Source: a virus
Virus record (IMG/VR): IMGVR_UViG_3300020442_002831
Location: 1 to 33,816 of that record
Reading direction: 5' to 3' (one strand)
DNA: 33,816 bases
Of the stretch, positions 19,098 through 28,479 are shown piece by piece (position 1 is the first letter of the stretch; each line of letters begins with the position of its first letter). Under the pieces are notes generated by a model. That model did no database searches. It was not told where the DNA came from and worked only from the letters and a program-made list of their open reading frames with translations. A program made the position numbers and the translations under genes.

Positions 19098-22000
19098 ATG
19101 TCACAAAAAACAAATCTAAATGTTTCCCCATATTTTGATGATTTTGATCCTAATAGTAATTTCTATAGGATCCTTTTCAAACCAGGATATCCAGTTCAGT
19201 CTAGGGAACTGACATCTCTTCAGAGTATTTTACAAAATCAGATTAGTTCTTTTGGCAACCATTTTTTCAAAGATGGATCGATTGTAATACCAGGAAATAT
19301 TACATATAATCCAAATTATTATGCAGTAAAAATTAACCCAACTCATGTAGGTTTAAGTGTTGGATTATATATTGAGCAATTAGTTGGTAAGAAAATAAAA
19401 GGTCAAACATCACAATTAACTGCCGTTGTCCAAAAGGTATTGAAAAATACTGAGTCGGAGACTGGCGATTATACATTGTATGTGAAATATATTAGTGCAG
19501 ATGCTAATTTTAATACATCACAATTTAGAGATAGTGAAACTCTAATTGCTTTAGATAATATCACATATGGTAATACAACTATACCAACTGGTGATACTTT
19601 TGCTACAGCAATTAATGCAGAATCAACATTTACTGCATCTTCAGTTTCTATATTGGATGGAACATATTTTGTAAGGGGACATTTTGTCAATATTTCTGCT
19701 GACACACTAATTTTAGATCAGTATTCCAATAACCCATCATATAGAGTTGGTCTTTTTATAAGTGAAAGTATTATTGATGCACAAGCAGATGGTACATTAT
19801 ATGATAATGCTAGAGGATTCTCAAACTATGCTGCACCTGGTGCAGATAGATTGCAAATATCAGCAAAACTCACTAAGAAGAGATTAACTGATACTGATGA
19901 TAAGGATTTTGTTGAGATTCTTAGAGTTAATAATGGTATTGTTAAAAAAATTCAAGATGATAGTACATATTCACAAATTAGAGACTATCTAGCCCAAAGG
20001 ACATTTGAAGAGTCTGGTGATTATGCTGTAGATCAATTTGATGTTGAAGTTGAAAATTCACTAAATGATAGATTAGGATCTGATGGTGTTTATTTTTCAA
20101 ATCAAGTTACTGAACAAGGAAACGTACCTACAGAAGATCTGTTAGCGGTTAAGGTTTCTCCAGGAAAAGCATATGTTCGTGGATTTGATATTGAAAAATC
20201 GTCATCTTCTATACTAGATGTTGATAAACCAAGAACAACAGATAGTGTTGTTTCTGCTTTAATCCCATTTGAGATGGGAAATAAATTAAAAGTCAATAAT
20301 GTAGCAGGAACACCTGCAATTGGGATTGATAATAATTTCTCTATAAATCTTTTCAGTCAGAGAAAAGCAAATAATACTTCGGGTAATGGCGCACAAGTTG
20401 GTAGAGCAAGAATTTATTCATTCTCTCTTGCTGATGCTGATGAGTTTGCTACAGCAAATCAGTGGGATTTGTATCTTTATGATGTTCAAACATTCACTAA
20501 ACTTGTTTTAAGTTCTTCAGTTACTGAAAATGGTGACGATGCTCCTTTAAATTCTCTTGTAAGAGGTTCTCAAAGTGGAGCAACAGGAATTATAGAATCT
20601 AAAAATGGATCTATAATCACCGTTTCCCAAACATCTGGAAACTTTGTTCCAAATGAAGAAATAACCATTTCCAATACAGGTATTCAGAAAGCAGATGATG
20701 CTTTTACAAGATCAATTGTAGAGGTTACTGTTTATAGTGCTAAAGATATTAAATCAGTATTCCAAGCTGCTGGTGGTGGTAATAGTCTAGCAATTGCATT
20801 TAGTGCAGATACTATTGGAGAACCTAAAGTTCTTAAAGGATTTAGTATAACAGATCAGTTATCAATTTCAGCAAATACGGGTCAAACTACAGGTGTTGCG
20901 ACTTGTGCTGGTAAGAATTTTATTGGAATTGCAACAGATACAATTATTTCATATCAAAATACAGCTACAACATATCCACAGTTTAATAGAGTTAGTGGAA
21001 TATCAACTAATGGATTGGTACTAAGTTTATCATCAACACCTGTTGCCGTACAAGGTGTTAATAATAATCAAGTTCTTTCTGGAAACTTCACCTTTAAAGC
21101 AATAACTCCCAACATTAAAAATGCGGATAAGGGACATTTGTATGCAAAGGTAGATGCAGATAATGTCTCAAACGTTTCATTTAGTGGATCAAATCTCTTA
21201 GTTCAGAGACAAGCAACTGGAAAATCAACAGATAATAATGGATCTTTGACTATTGATCGTACTGATGTTGGCATTACAAGTTGCTTCTTTGAACCATATG
21301 CTGCAGATAGATATGGTATTTTCTATGATGATGGTACATCCGCAAACTTAACTTCTGATCAAGTTGTAGTATCAGCAAACTCACTGGATGTGACATTTAA
21401 TGGATTGATTCCAAATAGAAATAATGTTTTAGTTAATGCTATTGTTAAAAAAGTTGGTGTTACTAATAAACAGAAAAATTATATTAGAAGTGAAAAAGTA
21501 GAAATTTCACAATCTGCTGCTGGTGTTAGTACTAGTATCACTGGTTTAACTTTTAGTGCTTTCTATGGAACTAGAGTTGAAGATAGGGAAATTTCCTTAA
21601 ATATGCCTGATGTTTGTAAAGTTATTGCAATCTATGAATCATTAGATGATGCTAGTGTAACTTTAGATAATTTAAACTTCTCTGCAGGATTAAATTTAAA
21701 TAATACTGCAATATTAGGTGAAAAAGTAATCGGTCAAAGTAGTGGTGCAGTTGGCCAAGTTGTTACTAGAACTTCAGCATCACAAGTTGAGTTTGTTTAT
21801 TTAAATTCTGAAAGATTTGCACCTAACGAAACGGTTGCATTTGAAGACTCTGGTATTAGATCAGCAGTATTATCTATTGGTAAAGGTAATTATATTGATA
21901 AAACAAATGATTATACCTTAGATAAAGGTCAAAGAGAACAATATTATGATTATTCAAGAATTGTTAGAAAATCAGATTCTTTCATTCCATCTGGAAAATT

Positions 22001-25000
22001 AATGATAATCTTTGATTATTATAATGTTCCTAGTAGTGATAGTGGAGATGTTTTTAGTGTTAATAGTTATACTGAAGAAAGATATGAATCAGATATCCCC
22101 ACTCTTAAAAATGGTATAAGAGCAACAGATACTCTTGACTTTAGACCAAGAGTTGCTCCTTTCACAGCAACTAATGCATCACCATTTGCATTCTCTAGTA
22201 GAGATTTTGCCACAGCAGGATCCAATCCATCTCTAGTTGTTGCACCAAATGAAAGTTCTATAATTGGTTATTCGTATTATGTACCTAGAATTGATAAGAT
22301 TGTATTAAGTAAAAATGGACAAATTAATCTTATCAAAGGTGTTCCATCATTATCACCAGTAGAACCTGGTAAAATTGATAATTCTATGGAATTAGCAACT
22401 TTAGAGTTGCCCGCATATTTGTATAATCCTGATGATGTAAGTATTAAACTTGTTAACAACAAACGTTATACGATGCGCGATCTTCGTCAGATCGAAGATA
22501 GATTAGAAAATGTAGAAAAACTAACATCCCTAACATTACTGGAGTTAGATACTAAAACTCTACAAATTCAAGATGCAGATGGACTATCAAGATTTAAGTC
22601 TGGTTTCTTTGTAGATAACTTTAAAGGAACTGACTTTATTGCTATTGAGAATCCAGATGCAAACACAACTGTAGATCGTAAAAATGATGTATTAAGATCT
22701 GATATCTCATTCTCATCCCTTAAATCTCAGTTAGCACCAACAACAACAGAAAATACTGATACTTTAGATTTCTCTTCGAATTTTACATTAACTGATCCAA
22801 ACGTTAAAAAAACTGGTGATTTAGTTACTTTAAACTATTCATCAATTCTATGGGATGATATCCAACAATCATTTGCAACTAAGAGTCAGAAGGTTAATCC
22901 TTTTGGTGTTGAAAATTATAATGGTAATGTGATGTTGCGTCCTTCATCCGATACATGGGTGAAAACACTTAACGTTGAATCTGGTATTGTTAAAACACAA
23001 AGTGATTGGGAAAACACATATATTGGCAATCTTTTAACTAGCTCTAAACCATCCAAAAAACTGAGATCTAGAAATATTGAGTTTAAAGCATCAGCATTAC
23101 AACCATCAACTAACCATTTTGGATTCTTTGGTGGAAATTCTAATATTGATGTTATACCAAAATTGATTCAAGTTACAATGTCTAGTGGATCTTTCCAGGC
23201 AGGTGAGACCGTATATGGTTATAATGATGGTGTTAAGGTAGCAGCATTTAGACTGGCAAATGCCAATCACAAATCTGGTCCATATTTAAGTCCTTCTGAA
23301 GTGTATGAAAAGAATCCATATACACCAGCATTAGATTTAGCAACTGTATATTCATCATCAACTCCAACAATTAATATTGACACTTTCTCCTTAGCAGATG
23401 ATTCTGAAGGTAGATTTTACGGTTATATTTTTGAAGGAATGACATTAGTGGGAGAAACTAGTGCAGGTCAAGCAACTGTAAATGCACAATCTCTTACTAC
23501 AGATGTTGTTGGTGATCTAATTGGATGTTTATTCATCAAGAATCCATTAAAATCTCCAGTTCCAGCAACTACATTTAAGAATGGTACTAAGACATTTAGA
23601 TTATCTACTAGTGCCACAAATTCTATGAGCACTTCAGTTAAGTTCACTGAAGCAACATTCCATGCATCTGGAGTTCTATCCTCAGAAACTTATAGTGAAA
23701 GTATTGTTGTTAGAAAATCACCTCAAGCACTACCACTAAATGCTTTAAGAAGAGATCCACTATCTCAAACCTTTAGATCGGATAATATTGGTGGATTTAT
23801 AACTGAATTTGATCTTTATTTTGGTAAGAAAGACACTACCGAAAAAATATTCGCTGAAATTAGGGAAACAGATATTGGTGGAACACCTAAAGACAAATTA
23901 GTTCAAGATTTTGCTAGGATTGAATTACTTCCATCACAAATTACTACTTCCACAGATGGATCTGTTGCAACTAAAGTTGCTTTACCTTCACCATTATATC
24001 TACAACCAAATAAGCAATATGCTTTGACACTACACTGCCCAACTTCTGAAGAATATGAAGTGTGGGTTGGTGAATCTAATCAACCAACGGTTGCCACGCA
24101 ATCATATCCAGATGCAGATCAGGTTATCTACTCAAATCAATACACTGGAGGAAATCTGTTCAAACCACAAAATGGATCTGTTTGGGAACCAGTAATTTCC
24201 GAAGATTTGAAATTCCGTGTTTATAGAGCAGAATTCTCTTCTACTGCAGGTGTTGCTTATTTCCACAATCCAGCAATTTCAATTGGAAGTACGTATGCTT
24301 CTATTGATACAAATGTACCAAAACTAACAAATAATCCAGTAAAGACTTTACCAAGAAAGTTGAATATTGGTATTACAACAACATATGCTTTAGATAATAT
24401 TCTAACAGTAGGTGTTAAAGTTTTCCAGTCTGCCAATAGTGGAATTATTGAAGAGTTTGGTGGAAATATTAATACTGTTGGTATTAGTACCGTTGGTGTT
24501 GGATATTCAAATGGCACATATAATGGAGTTCCTCTTTATGCTATTAATAGTAAAGGAACTGGTGCAACTGCTAATATTACAATTGCCAATAATCTTGTTT
24601 CTAATGTTGCTTTAGCGGCAACTGGAAACGGATATAGAAATGGTGATTTGTTGGGAATTACAACCTCCAATGTTGGTGGTTCTGGAAGAGACGCTACCAT
24701 TTCAGTTACTGCAGTTCCAAATATTGATACTTTATATCTAACTAACGTCAAGGGAGAATCTTTTGGTATTGATCAAGATCTATCATATGATAGTGGTAAT
24801 GATACCTTAGTTGCTATGGCAGGAACTAGTGTTAGAAGTTCTGCTGTTGCTAATGAATTGTTTACTGGAAATGTATTAGAAGTTAATCACTACAATCACG
24901 GTATGCATTCTAATGCTAATACAGTTAACATTAGTGGCATTCAACCAAATACACCAGCAACTAAATTATCGGCAGCTATTGTTTCAACGAATACAACAAT

Positions 25001-26201
25001 ATCTGTTGCAAATACATCCAATTTCACAACTTTTGAAGGAAGTGATGTTACTGGATCAAATCCAGGATATGTAATTGTTAATGATGAAATTATTTCATAT
25101 AGTGGTGTTAACGTCGGATCTTTGGTTCTTCTAACTCGTGGAGAAAATGAATCTACTATTCGCAATCATGCGGTAGGTGATATTGTTAGAAAATATGAAC
25201 TTAATGGTGTCTCACTAACTAGAATTAATAATTCTCACAGTATGCCAACAAATCAATCTATTGTTGGTGCTAGAGAAATTGACAGATATCATATTGAGTT
25301 TGTTAGACCTGCAAACAAGAATACTGGTGCCAATCTATTAAACTTTGCAAGTTTTGGATCTTTTGGTGGTAGTGATTGTAGAGCAACTCAAAATATTCAG
25401 TTTAACGAAATAATTCCATATTTTAATTATATTAACCCAGAAAACACTAGTATTTCTGCAATACTTAGGACTGTTTCTGGAACAAGTGCTGGTGGAAATG
25501 AAGCATCATTTATTGATCAAGGATTTGAAGATGTATCTTTAAATCAACCAAATAGACTTACTACACCAAGATTAGTTTGTTCAAGGATAAATGAAACTGA
25601 AAGATTATCTGCTCTGACTAGAAGTAGATCTCTTACCCTTGGTATAAAAATGGAAACAACAAGTGATAGATTATCACCAGTAGTTGATCTAACAGAAGCA
25701 GCAACATTTGGATTTGTTAGAAATAGAATTGATAAACCAGTTAGCAATTATGCAACTGATGTTCGTCCTAAGCAAACTGTTGATGATCCCCATGCATCGG
25801 CATATATCTCTAAGGTTGTTAATTTGCAGAAACCAGCAACTTCACTAAAAGTTTTACTATCTGCATATAGAAATTCTTCTAGTGATTTTAGAGTTTTCTA
25901 TAAACTAATAAGACCAGATTCGAGTGAAGTTGAGCAAACTTATGAGTTGTTCCCAGGATACAATAATACTAAAGATACTGATGGTGATGGTATAGGAGAT
26001 ACTGTAATTGATACTTCTCTAAATGATGGATTACCAGATGTTATTGTAAAAGCAAGTAGTGAAGGAGAGTTCTTAGAGTATCAGTTTACTGCTGATAACT
26101 TAGAATCTTTTACAGGTTTCTCAATTAAAGTTGTAATGAGTGGAACAAATGAAGCATATGCACCAATAATTAGTGATCTTAGAGCAATTGCATTAGCATG
26201 A
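19098..26201 (+). CDS. Large DUF4815-type baseplate/adsorption protein (2367 aa)
   Basis: A virion structural protein whose N terminus (NLNVSPYFDDFDPNSNFYRI, then KPGYPVQSRELTSLQSILQ, then HFFKDGSIVIPG) matches DUF4815 proteins encoded after gene 8 in cyanophages. It stands where T4 has genes 9-12, so a baseplate, pin or fibre-attachment role is inferred. Other visible regions: 'SGA.G.V' modules near residues 483-528 and 873-922; a conserved helical segment at ~1125-1160 (MRDLRQIEDRLENVEKLTSL); a conserved beta domain at 1553-1713 (DPLSQTF, ITEFDLYFGKKD, LYLQPNKQYALTL, LKFRVYRAEF); GSGY-like repeats at ~1798-1876; a DEIISYSG...RG module at ~1958-2035; and a Ca-loop-like DTDGDGIGD at 2293-2301. 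The C terminus (ISDLRAIALA) looks complete. It starts 2 bases after gp8 and ends in an ATGA overlap with the next gene. No transmembrane segment. Confidence 0.85.
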   Translation: MSQKTNLNVSPYFDDFDPNSNFYRILFKPGYPVQSRELTSLQSILQNQISSFGNHFFKDGSIVIPGNITYNPNYYAVKINPTHVGLSVGLYIEQLVGKKIKGQTSQLTAVVQKVLKNTESETGDYTLYVKYISADANFNTSQFRDSETLIALDNITYGNTTIPTGDTFATAINAESTFTASSVSILDGTYFVRGHFVNISADTLILDQYSNNPSYRVGLFISESIIDAQADGTLYDNARGFSNYAAPGADRLQISAKLTKKRLTDTDDKDFVEILRVNNGIVKKIQDDSTYSQIRDYLAQRTFEESGDYAVDQFDVEVENSLNDRLGSDGVYFSNQVTEQGNVPTEDLLAVKVSPGKAYVRGFDIEKSSSSILDVDKPRTTDSVVSALIPFEMGNKLKVNNVAGTPAIGIDNNFSINLFSQRKANNTSGNGAQVGRARIYSFSLADADEFATANQWDLYLYDVQTFTKLVLSSSVTENGDDAPLNSLVRGSQSGATGIIESKNGSIITVSQTSGNFVPNEEITISNTGIQKADDAFTRSIVEVTVYSAKDIKSVFQAAGGGNSLAIAFSADTIGEPKVLKGFSITDQLSISANTGQTTGVATCAGKNFIGIATDTIISYQNTATTYPQFNRVSGISTNGLVLSLSSTPVAVQGVNNNQVLSGNFTFKAITPNIKNADKGHLYAKVDADNVSNVSFSGSNLLVQRQATGKSTDNNGSLTIDRTDVGITSCFFEPYAADRYGIFYDDGTSANLTSDQVVVSANSLDVTFNGLIPNRNNVLVNAIVKKVGVTNKQKNYIRSEKVEISQSAAGVSTSITGLTFSAFYGTRVEDREISLNMPDVCKVIAIYESLDDASVTLDNLNFSAGLNLNNTAILGEKVIGQSSGAVGQVVTRTSASQVEFVYLNSERFAPNETVAFEDSGIRSAVLSIGKGNYIDKTNDYTLDKGQREQYYDYSRIVRKSDSFIPSGKLMIIFDYYNVPSSDSGDVFSVNSYTEERYESDIPTLKNGIRATDTLDFRPRVAPFTATNASPFAFSSRDFATAGSNPSLVVAPNESSIIGYSYYVPRIDKIVLSKNGQINLIKGVPSLSPVEPGKIDNSMELATLELPAYLYNPDDVSIKLVNNKRYTMRDLRQIEDRLENVEKLTSLTLLELDTKTLQIQDADGLSRFKSGFFVDNFKGTDFIAIENPDANTTVDRKNDVLRSDISFSSLKSQLAPTTTENTDTLDFSSNFTLTDPNVKKTGDLVTLNYSSILWDDIQQSFATKSQKVNPFGVENYNGNVMLRPSSDTWVKTLNVESGIVKTQSDWENTYIGNLLTSSKPSKKLRSRNIEFKASALQPSTNHFGFFGGNSNIDVIPKLIQVTMSSGSFQAGETVYGYNDGVKVAAFRLANANHKSGPYLSPSEVYEKNPYTPALDLATVYSSSTPTINIDTFSLADDSEGRFYGYIFEGMTLVGETSAGQATVNAQSLTTDVVGDLIGCLFIKNPLKSPVPATTFKNGTKTFRLSTSATNSMSTSVKFTEATFHASGVLSSETYSESIVVRKSPQALPLNALRRDPLSQTFRSDNIGGFITEFDLYFGKKDTTEKIFAEIRETDIGGTPKDKLVQDFARIELLPSQITTSTDGSVATKVALPSPLYLQPNKQYALTLHCPTSEEYEVWVGESNQPTVATQSYPDADQVIYSNQYTGGNLFKPQNGSVWEPVISEDLKFRVYRAEFSSTAGVAYFHNPAISIGSTYASIDTNVPKLTNNPVKTLPRKLNIGITTTYALDNILTVGVKVFQSANSGIIEEFGGNINTVGISTVGVGYSNGTYNGVPLYAINSKGTGATANITIANNLVSNVALAATGNGYRNGDLLGITTSNVGGSGRDATISVTAVPNIDTLYLTNVKGESFGIDQDLSYDSGNDTLVAMAGTSVRSSAVANELFTGNVLEVNHYNHGMHSNANTVNISGIQPNTPATKLSAAIVSTNTTISVANTSNFTTFEGSDVTGSNPGYVIVNDEIISYSGVNVGSLVLLTRGENESTIRNHAVGDIVRKYELNGVSLTRINNSHSMPTNQSIVGAREIDRYHIEFVRPANKNTGANLLNFASFGSFGGSDCRATQNIQFNEIIPYFNYINPENTSISAILRTVSGTSAGGNEASFIDQGFEDVSLNQPNRLTTPRLVCSRINETERLSALTRSRSLTLGIKMETTSDRLSPVVDLTEAATFGFVRNRIDKPVSNYATDVRPKQTVDDPHASAYISKVVNLQKPATSLKVLLSAYRNSSSDFRVFYKLIRPDSSEVEQTYELFPGYNNTKDTDGDGIGDTVIDTSLNDGLPDVIVKASSEGEFLEYQFTADNLESFTGFSIKVVMSGTNEAYAPIISDLRAIALA
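24970..25200 (+). repeat. 'DE-I-YSG / RG' beta module in the DUF4815 protein
   Basis: Residues ~1958-2035 show IVSTNTTISVANTSNF, VNDEIISYSGVN, LLTRGENES and NHAVGDIVRKYELNG. The elements and their order match copy 1 in the giant protein and the gp15 copy. Confidence 0.65.
25974..26000 (+). other. Calcium-loop-like DTDGDGIGD motif
   Basis: Residues 2293-2301 of the DUF4815 protein read DTDGDGIGD, the acidic loop seen in thrombospondin type 3 and dockerin-like calcium-binding repeats. There is only one copy, between a PGYNN turn and an NDGLPD segment, so metal binding is suggestive only. Confidence 0.5.
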
Positions 26202-26401
26202 TACCAGTTGAAGGGCATAAAAATTTATTTCGCGATGAAGATAGTGGAGCTATTGTCAATTGTGATACCTATGAATATAATCAATATATTAAAATGAAAA
26301 ATGAACGTCGAAAACAAAAGGATGAAATATCCGAATTAAAACAAGATGTTCAATTGATAAAAAACTTACTTATGGAGTTAATCAATGACAAATCCAAATG
26401 A
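26198..26401 (+). CDS. Small conserved cyanophage protein with C-terminal coiled coil (67 aa)
   Basis: A 67-aa protein whose start overlaps the stop of the 2367-aa gene as ATGA, implying coupled translation. The N-terminal half (PVEGHKNLFRDEDSGAIVNC) is a strongly recognisable cyanophage motif, followed by YEYNQYIKMK. The second half (KDEISELKQDVQLIKNLLME) has heptad-like spacing of Leu/Ile and is probably a short coiled coil. The function is not known to me. Its position between the large baseplate protein and the next tiny gene, and its conservation in T4-like cyanophages, suggest an assembly or structural accessory role. The 3' end overlaps the next gene by 17 bases. Confidence 0.85.
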   Translation: MIPVEGHKNLFRDEDSGAIVNCDTYEYNQYIKMKNERRKQKDEISELKQDVQLIKNLLMELINDKSK

Positions 26402-26558
26402 AATCACTTTAGAATCGATGGCAAAATTATTTGAATATGAAAAACAGGCTAGAGAAATTGATGAGTGTAGAGATGTAGACCAATTACAGGATATCTGTAA
26501 GATGTATGCAAAACTTTACTTCAAGCAACAGGAAGTCGTGTCCAAACTTGGATTCTAA
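26385..26558 (+). CDS. Tiny conserved-type helical protein (57 aa)
   Basis: A 57-codon gene. ATG at 26385 lies inside the end of the previous gene, and TATGGAGTT (GGAG at 26374-26377) upstream gives a good ribosome binding site. The stop is TAA at 26556-26558. The product begins MTNPNEITLESMAKLFEYEK and continues through REIDECRDVDQLQDICKMYA to a KQQEVVSKLGF end. It is predicted to be almost entirely helical, acidic and soluble. The pattern ITLE.MAK.FEYEK..REID resembles small ORFs of T4-like cyanophages; I know no function. Its end lies 4 bases before the third late promoter, so it closes the second late unit. Confidence 0.75.
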   Translation: MTNPNEITLESMAKLFEYEKQAREIDECRDVDQLQDICKMYAKLYFKQQEVVSKLGF

Positions 26559-26562
26559 GGAG

Positions 26563-26570
26563 TATAAATA
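26563..26570 (+). promoter_or_regulatory. T4-type late promoter upstream of the fibre/neck/packaging block
   Basis: Exact TATAAATA in the 51-base gap between the 57-aa gene and the 75-aa gene, 39 bases before the latter's ATG. It would drive the fibre-like gene, 13, 14, 15, 16 and onward. Confidence 0.8.
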
Positions 26571-26609
26571 TATTTTAGATCCTGATAATTACCATTTGGG
26601 TATGCTCAT

Positions 26610-26837
26610 ATGCCAGACATAAAAGTAAGAGTAGGTCAACAAAACGCAATTAAAGTAGTTTCTTCGATTGTTGGAGATACTGCTGGTACTCTTTCTGGTT
26701 TAAGTGATGTCAATGCTGGAACATTAGCGAACGGCATGGTGCTAGTTTATAATGCTGCCACTATGAAGTGGGATGCGACTTTAGAGTTAACACCAGGAGC
26801 TACACAGAATTTAGATATTAATGGAGGTTCATTCTAA
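26610..26837 (+). CDS. Small fibre-associated structural protein (75 aa)
   Basis: A 75-aa protein starting MPDIKVRVGQQNAIKVVSSI, a start often seen in small structural proteins of marine T4-like phages. The middle (LSGLSDVNAGTLANGMVLVY, then MKWDAT) resembles the 'sDV......G.vL.yn....W' motif common in phage tail fibre N termini. The C terminus is NLDINGGSF, matching the DGGTF end of the next protein. The stop TAA shares a base with the ATG of the next gene (TAATG). I infer a partner, adapter or short homolog of the fibre-like protein encoded immediately downstream; this cannot be proven from sequence. Confidence 0.75.
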   Translation: MPDIKVRVGQQNAIKVVSSIVGDTAGTLSGLSDVNAGTLANGMVLVYNAATMKWDATLELTPGATQNLDINGGSF

Positions 26838-28474
26838 TGGCGAGTATCATTAGAGTCAAAAGATCTACTGGTACTTCTGCACCAGCAACTCTAAATTATG
26901 GTGAACTTGCGGTTACAATTGGCGTTGGTACGCATGGTAATAGAGGTGGAAGGGTATTTGCTGGAGATAACTCCCAGAACCCACAGTTAATTGGTGGTAG
27001 ATATTACACAGATCTTTTAAGTATTGCACCTGGATTGGTTGCTGGGCAAGATAACCCAACAACACCAGCAAACGGATTTGTTCCACTTCTTTTAACTGAG
27101 AACGGAGGTAATCCTGGAGGATTGGGAGCAGTTGCTCGTCTACCTAGAGTAGATCAGTGGACTGTAGATAACCTAACAATTGATGGCAATACTATTTCAT
27201 CCAACGATACGGATGGTGATATTATTGTTAGAACTAATGGAACTGGTGAAGTTGTAATCCCAGACGATCAGTTCCTAACTTTCGGTGATAGCAAGGATGC
27301 TAAAATCGAATATGATGAAAACGGATCAGATTCAGTTCAAGTAACAGGTGCTCCTTGGGTTTGGAATACAAACCAAACATATAATCTACCACCTGGTAGT
27401 CAGTTCTTAATTGATAACGTTGGTATTTCATCTAATGTTATTTCAACAAGACCTGGTGGTGGAAACGAACTATACATTGATCCATATCCCGATGGATTTA
27501 GTAATGAAGGTACTGTAATCATCAAAGGTGATTTGCAGGTTGATGGTACTACAACTACTGTTAACTCAAGTGCTGTTACTGTAAATGAATCAATCTTTAA
27601 TCTGGGTGATGTAACTAGTGCTAGAACTGTCATGACGACAGTTGCTTCTGGTATTAGTACAATCAGATTAGATTCTGTTGTCGGTATTAATACTGGGGAT
27701 ACACTTACTGTTACTGGTATTGGTCCATCAGGTATTGCAACGGTTTCTGCAATTGATATTGCAAATAAAGTTGTTACTTTTGGTGGAACAACAACTGCTG
27801 GTATTACAACTACAACACAAGTTGTTGTAACTCATGGTTTTGATACCAATACTGACCGTGGTATTTCTTTCGACTATAACACCAGTAGTGGAACCAATAA
27901 TAATAAAACAGGTTTCTTTGGTTTAGATGATAGTTCTATTGCTGCAAGTTCAGCAGGTGCTCTAAATCACGGAACACATGCTGATGATAGTAGACGATGG
28001 ACTTATATTCCTGATGCATCTATCTCAAATAGTGTTGTATCTGGAACAAAAGGTTTCCTAGATGTTAAGGGTATCTATTATCAATCTGGTGATTTTGATA
28101 CTAATGGTATTGTATACTTTGACAATCAAGGTTTACAAAGATCTACAAATCAACCAGGAGATGCTAATACAACAGTAACTTCAACTCAAATTTTAACTGC
28201 GGTTACTGAGATCGTTTTAACTTTGAGTGGTAATGCAAGTTTAGCTGCTGGATCACAAATTACACAACAAAATAATAGTGCGGCATATGGTATGGTGAAG
28301 ACTACAACATCTTCATCAAATAGCGTAACCTTGATTGGTGTTCAAGGAACATTTGATACTACTAATGATATTGTTGATGATGGTGCTAGTGCTAACGTAA
28401 ACCCAACTAACGTTGCTACTACATACACTAGTAAACCAACTTGGACATCAACAATTGACGGAGGCACGTTCTAA
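26837..28474 (+). CDS. Tail fibre-like / neck fibre-like structural protein (545 aa)
   Basis: The N terminus MASIIRVKRSTGTSAPATLN followed by YGELAVT resembles the N-terminal adapter segment of many phage tail fibres (Mtd N-terminal type: 'i..kRs.g....p.L..GElA'). The rest is Gly/Thr/Ser-rich beta structure: DLQVDGTTTTVNSSAVTVNE near residue 235, an FFGLDDS...WTYIPDA segment near 360-395, and a C terminus of TWTSTIDGGTF. It sits at the gp12/wac position before gp13, so it may be a neck whisker or a short fibre; sequence alone does not decide. No enzymatic motif is seen. Translation is coupled to the 75-aa gene by TAATG overlap. The 78-aa gene starts 5 bases after its stop. Confidence 0.8.
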   Translation: MASIIRVKRSTGTSAPATLNYGELAVTIGVGTHGNRGGRVFAGDNSQNPQLIGGRYYTDLLSIAPGLVAGQDNPTTPANGFVPLLLTENGGNPGGLGAVARLPRVDQWTVDNLTIDGNTISSNDTDGDIIVRTNGTGEVVIPDDQFLTFGDSKDAKIEYDENGSDSVQVTGAPWVWNTNQTYNLPPGSQFLIDNVGISSNVISTRPGGGNELYIDPYPDGFSNEGTVIIKGDLQVDGTTTTVNSSAVTVNESIFNLGDVTSARTVMTTVASGISTIRLDSVVGINTGDTLTVTGIGPSGIATVSAIDIANKVVTFGGTTTAGITTTTQVVVTHGFDTNTDRGISFDYNTSSGTNNNKTGFFGLDDSSIAASSAGALNHGTHADDSRRWTYIPDASISNSVVSGTKGFLDVKGIYYQSGDFDTNGIVYFDNQGLQRSTNQPGDANTTVTSTQILTAVTEIVLTLSGNASLAAGSQITQQNNSAAYGMVKTTTSSSNSVTLIGVQGTFDTTNDIVDDGASANVNPTNVATTYTSKPTWTSTIDGGTF

Positions 28475-28479
28475 AGATT

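Noticed and set aside
26837-28474. Possible diversity-generating retroelement target, because the fibre-like N terminus resembles Mtd
   Set aside because: No reverse transcriptase, template repeat or accessory gene is visible in the window, and no lectin-type variable C terminus is evident.
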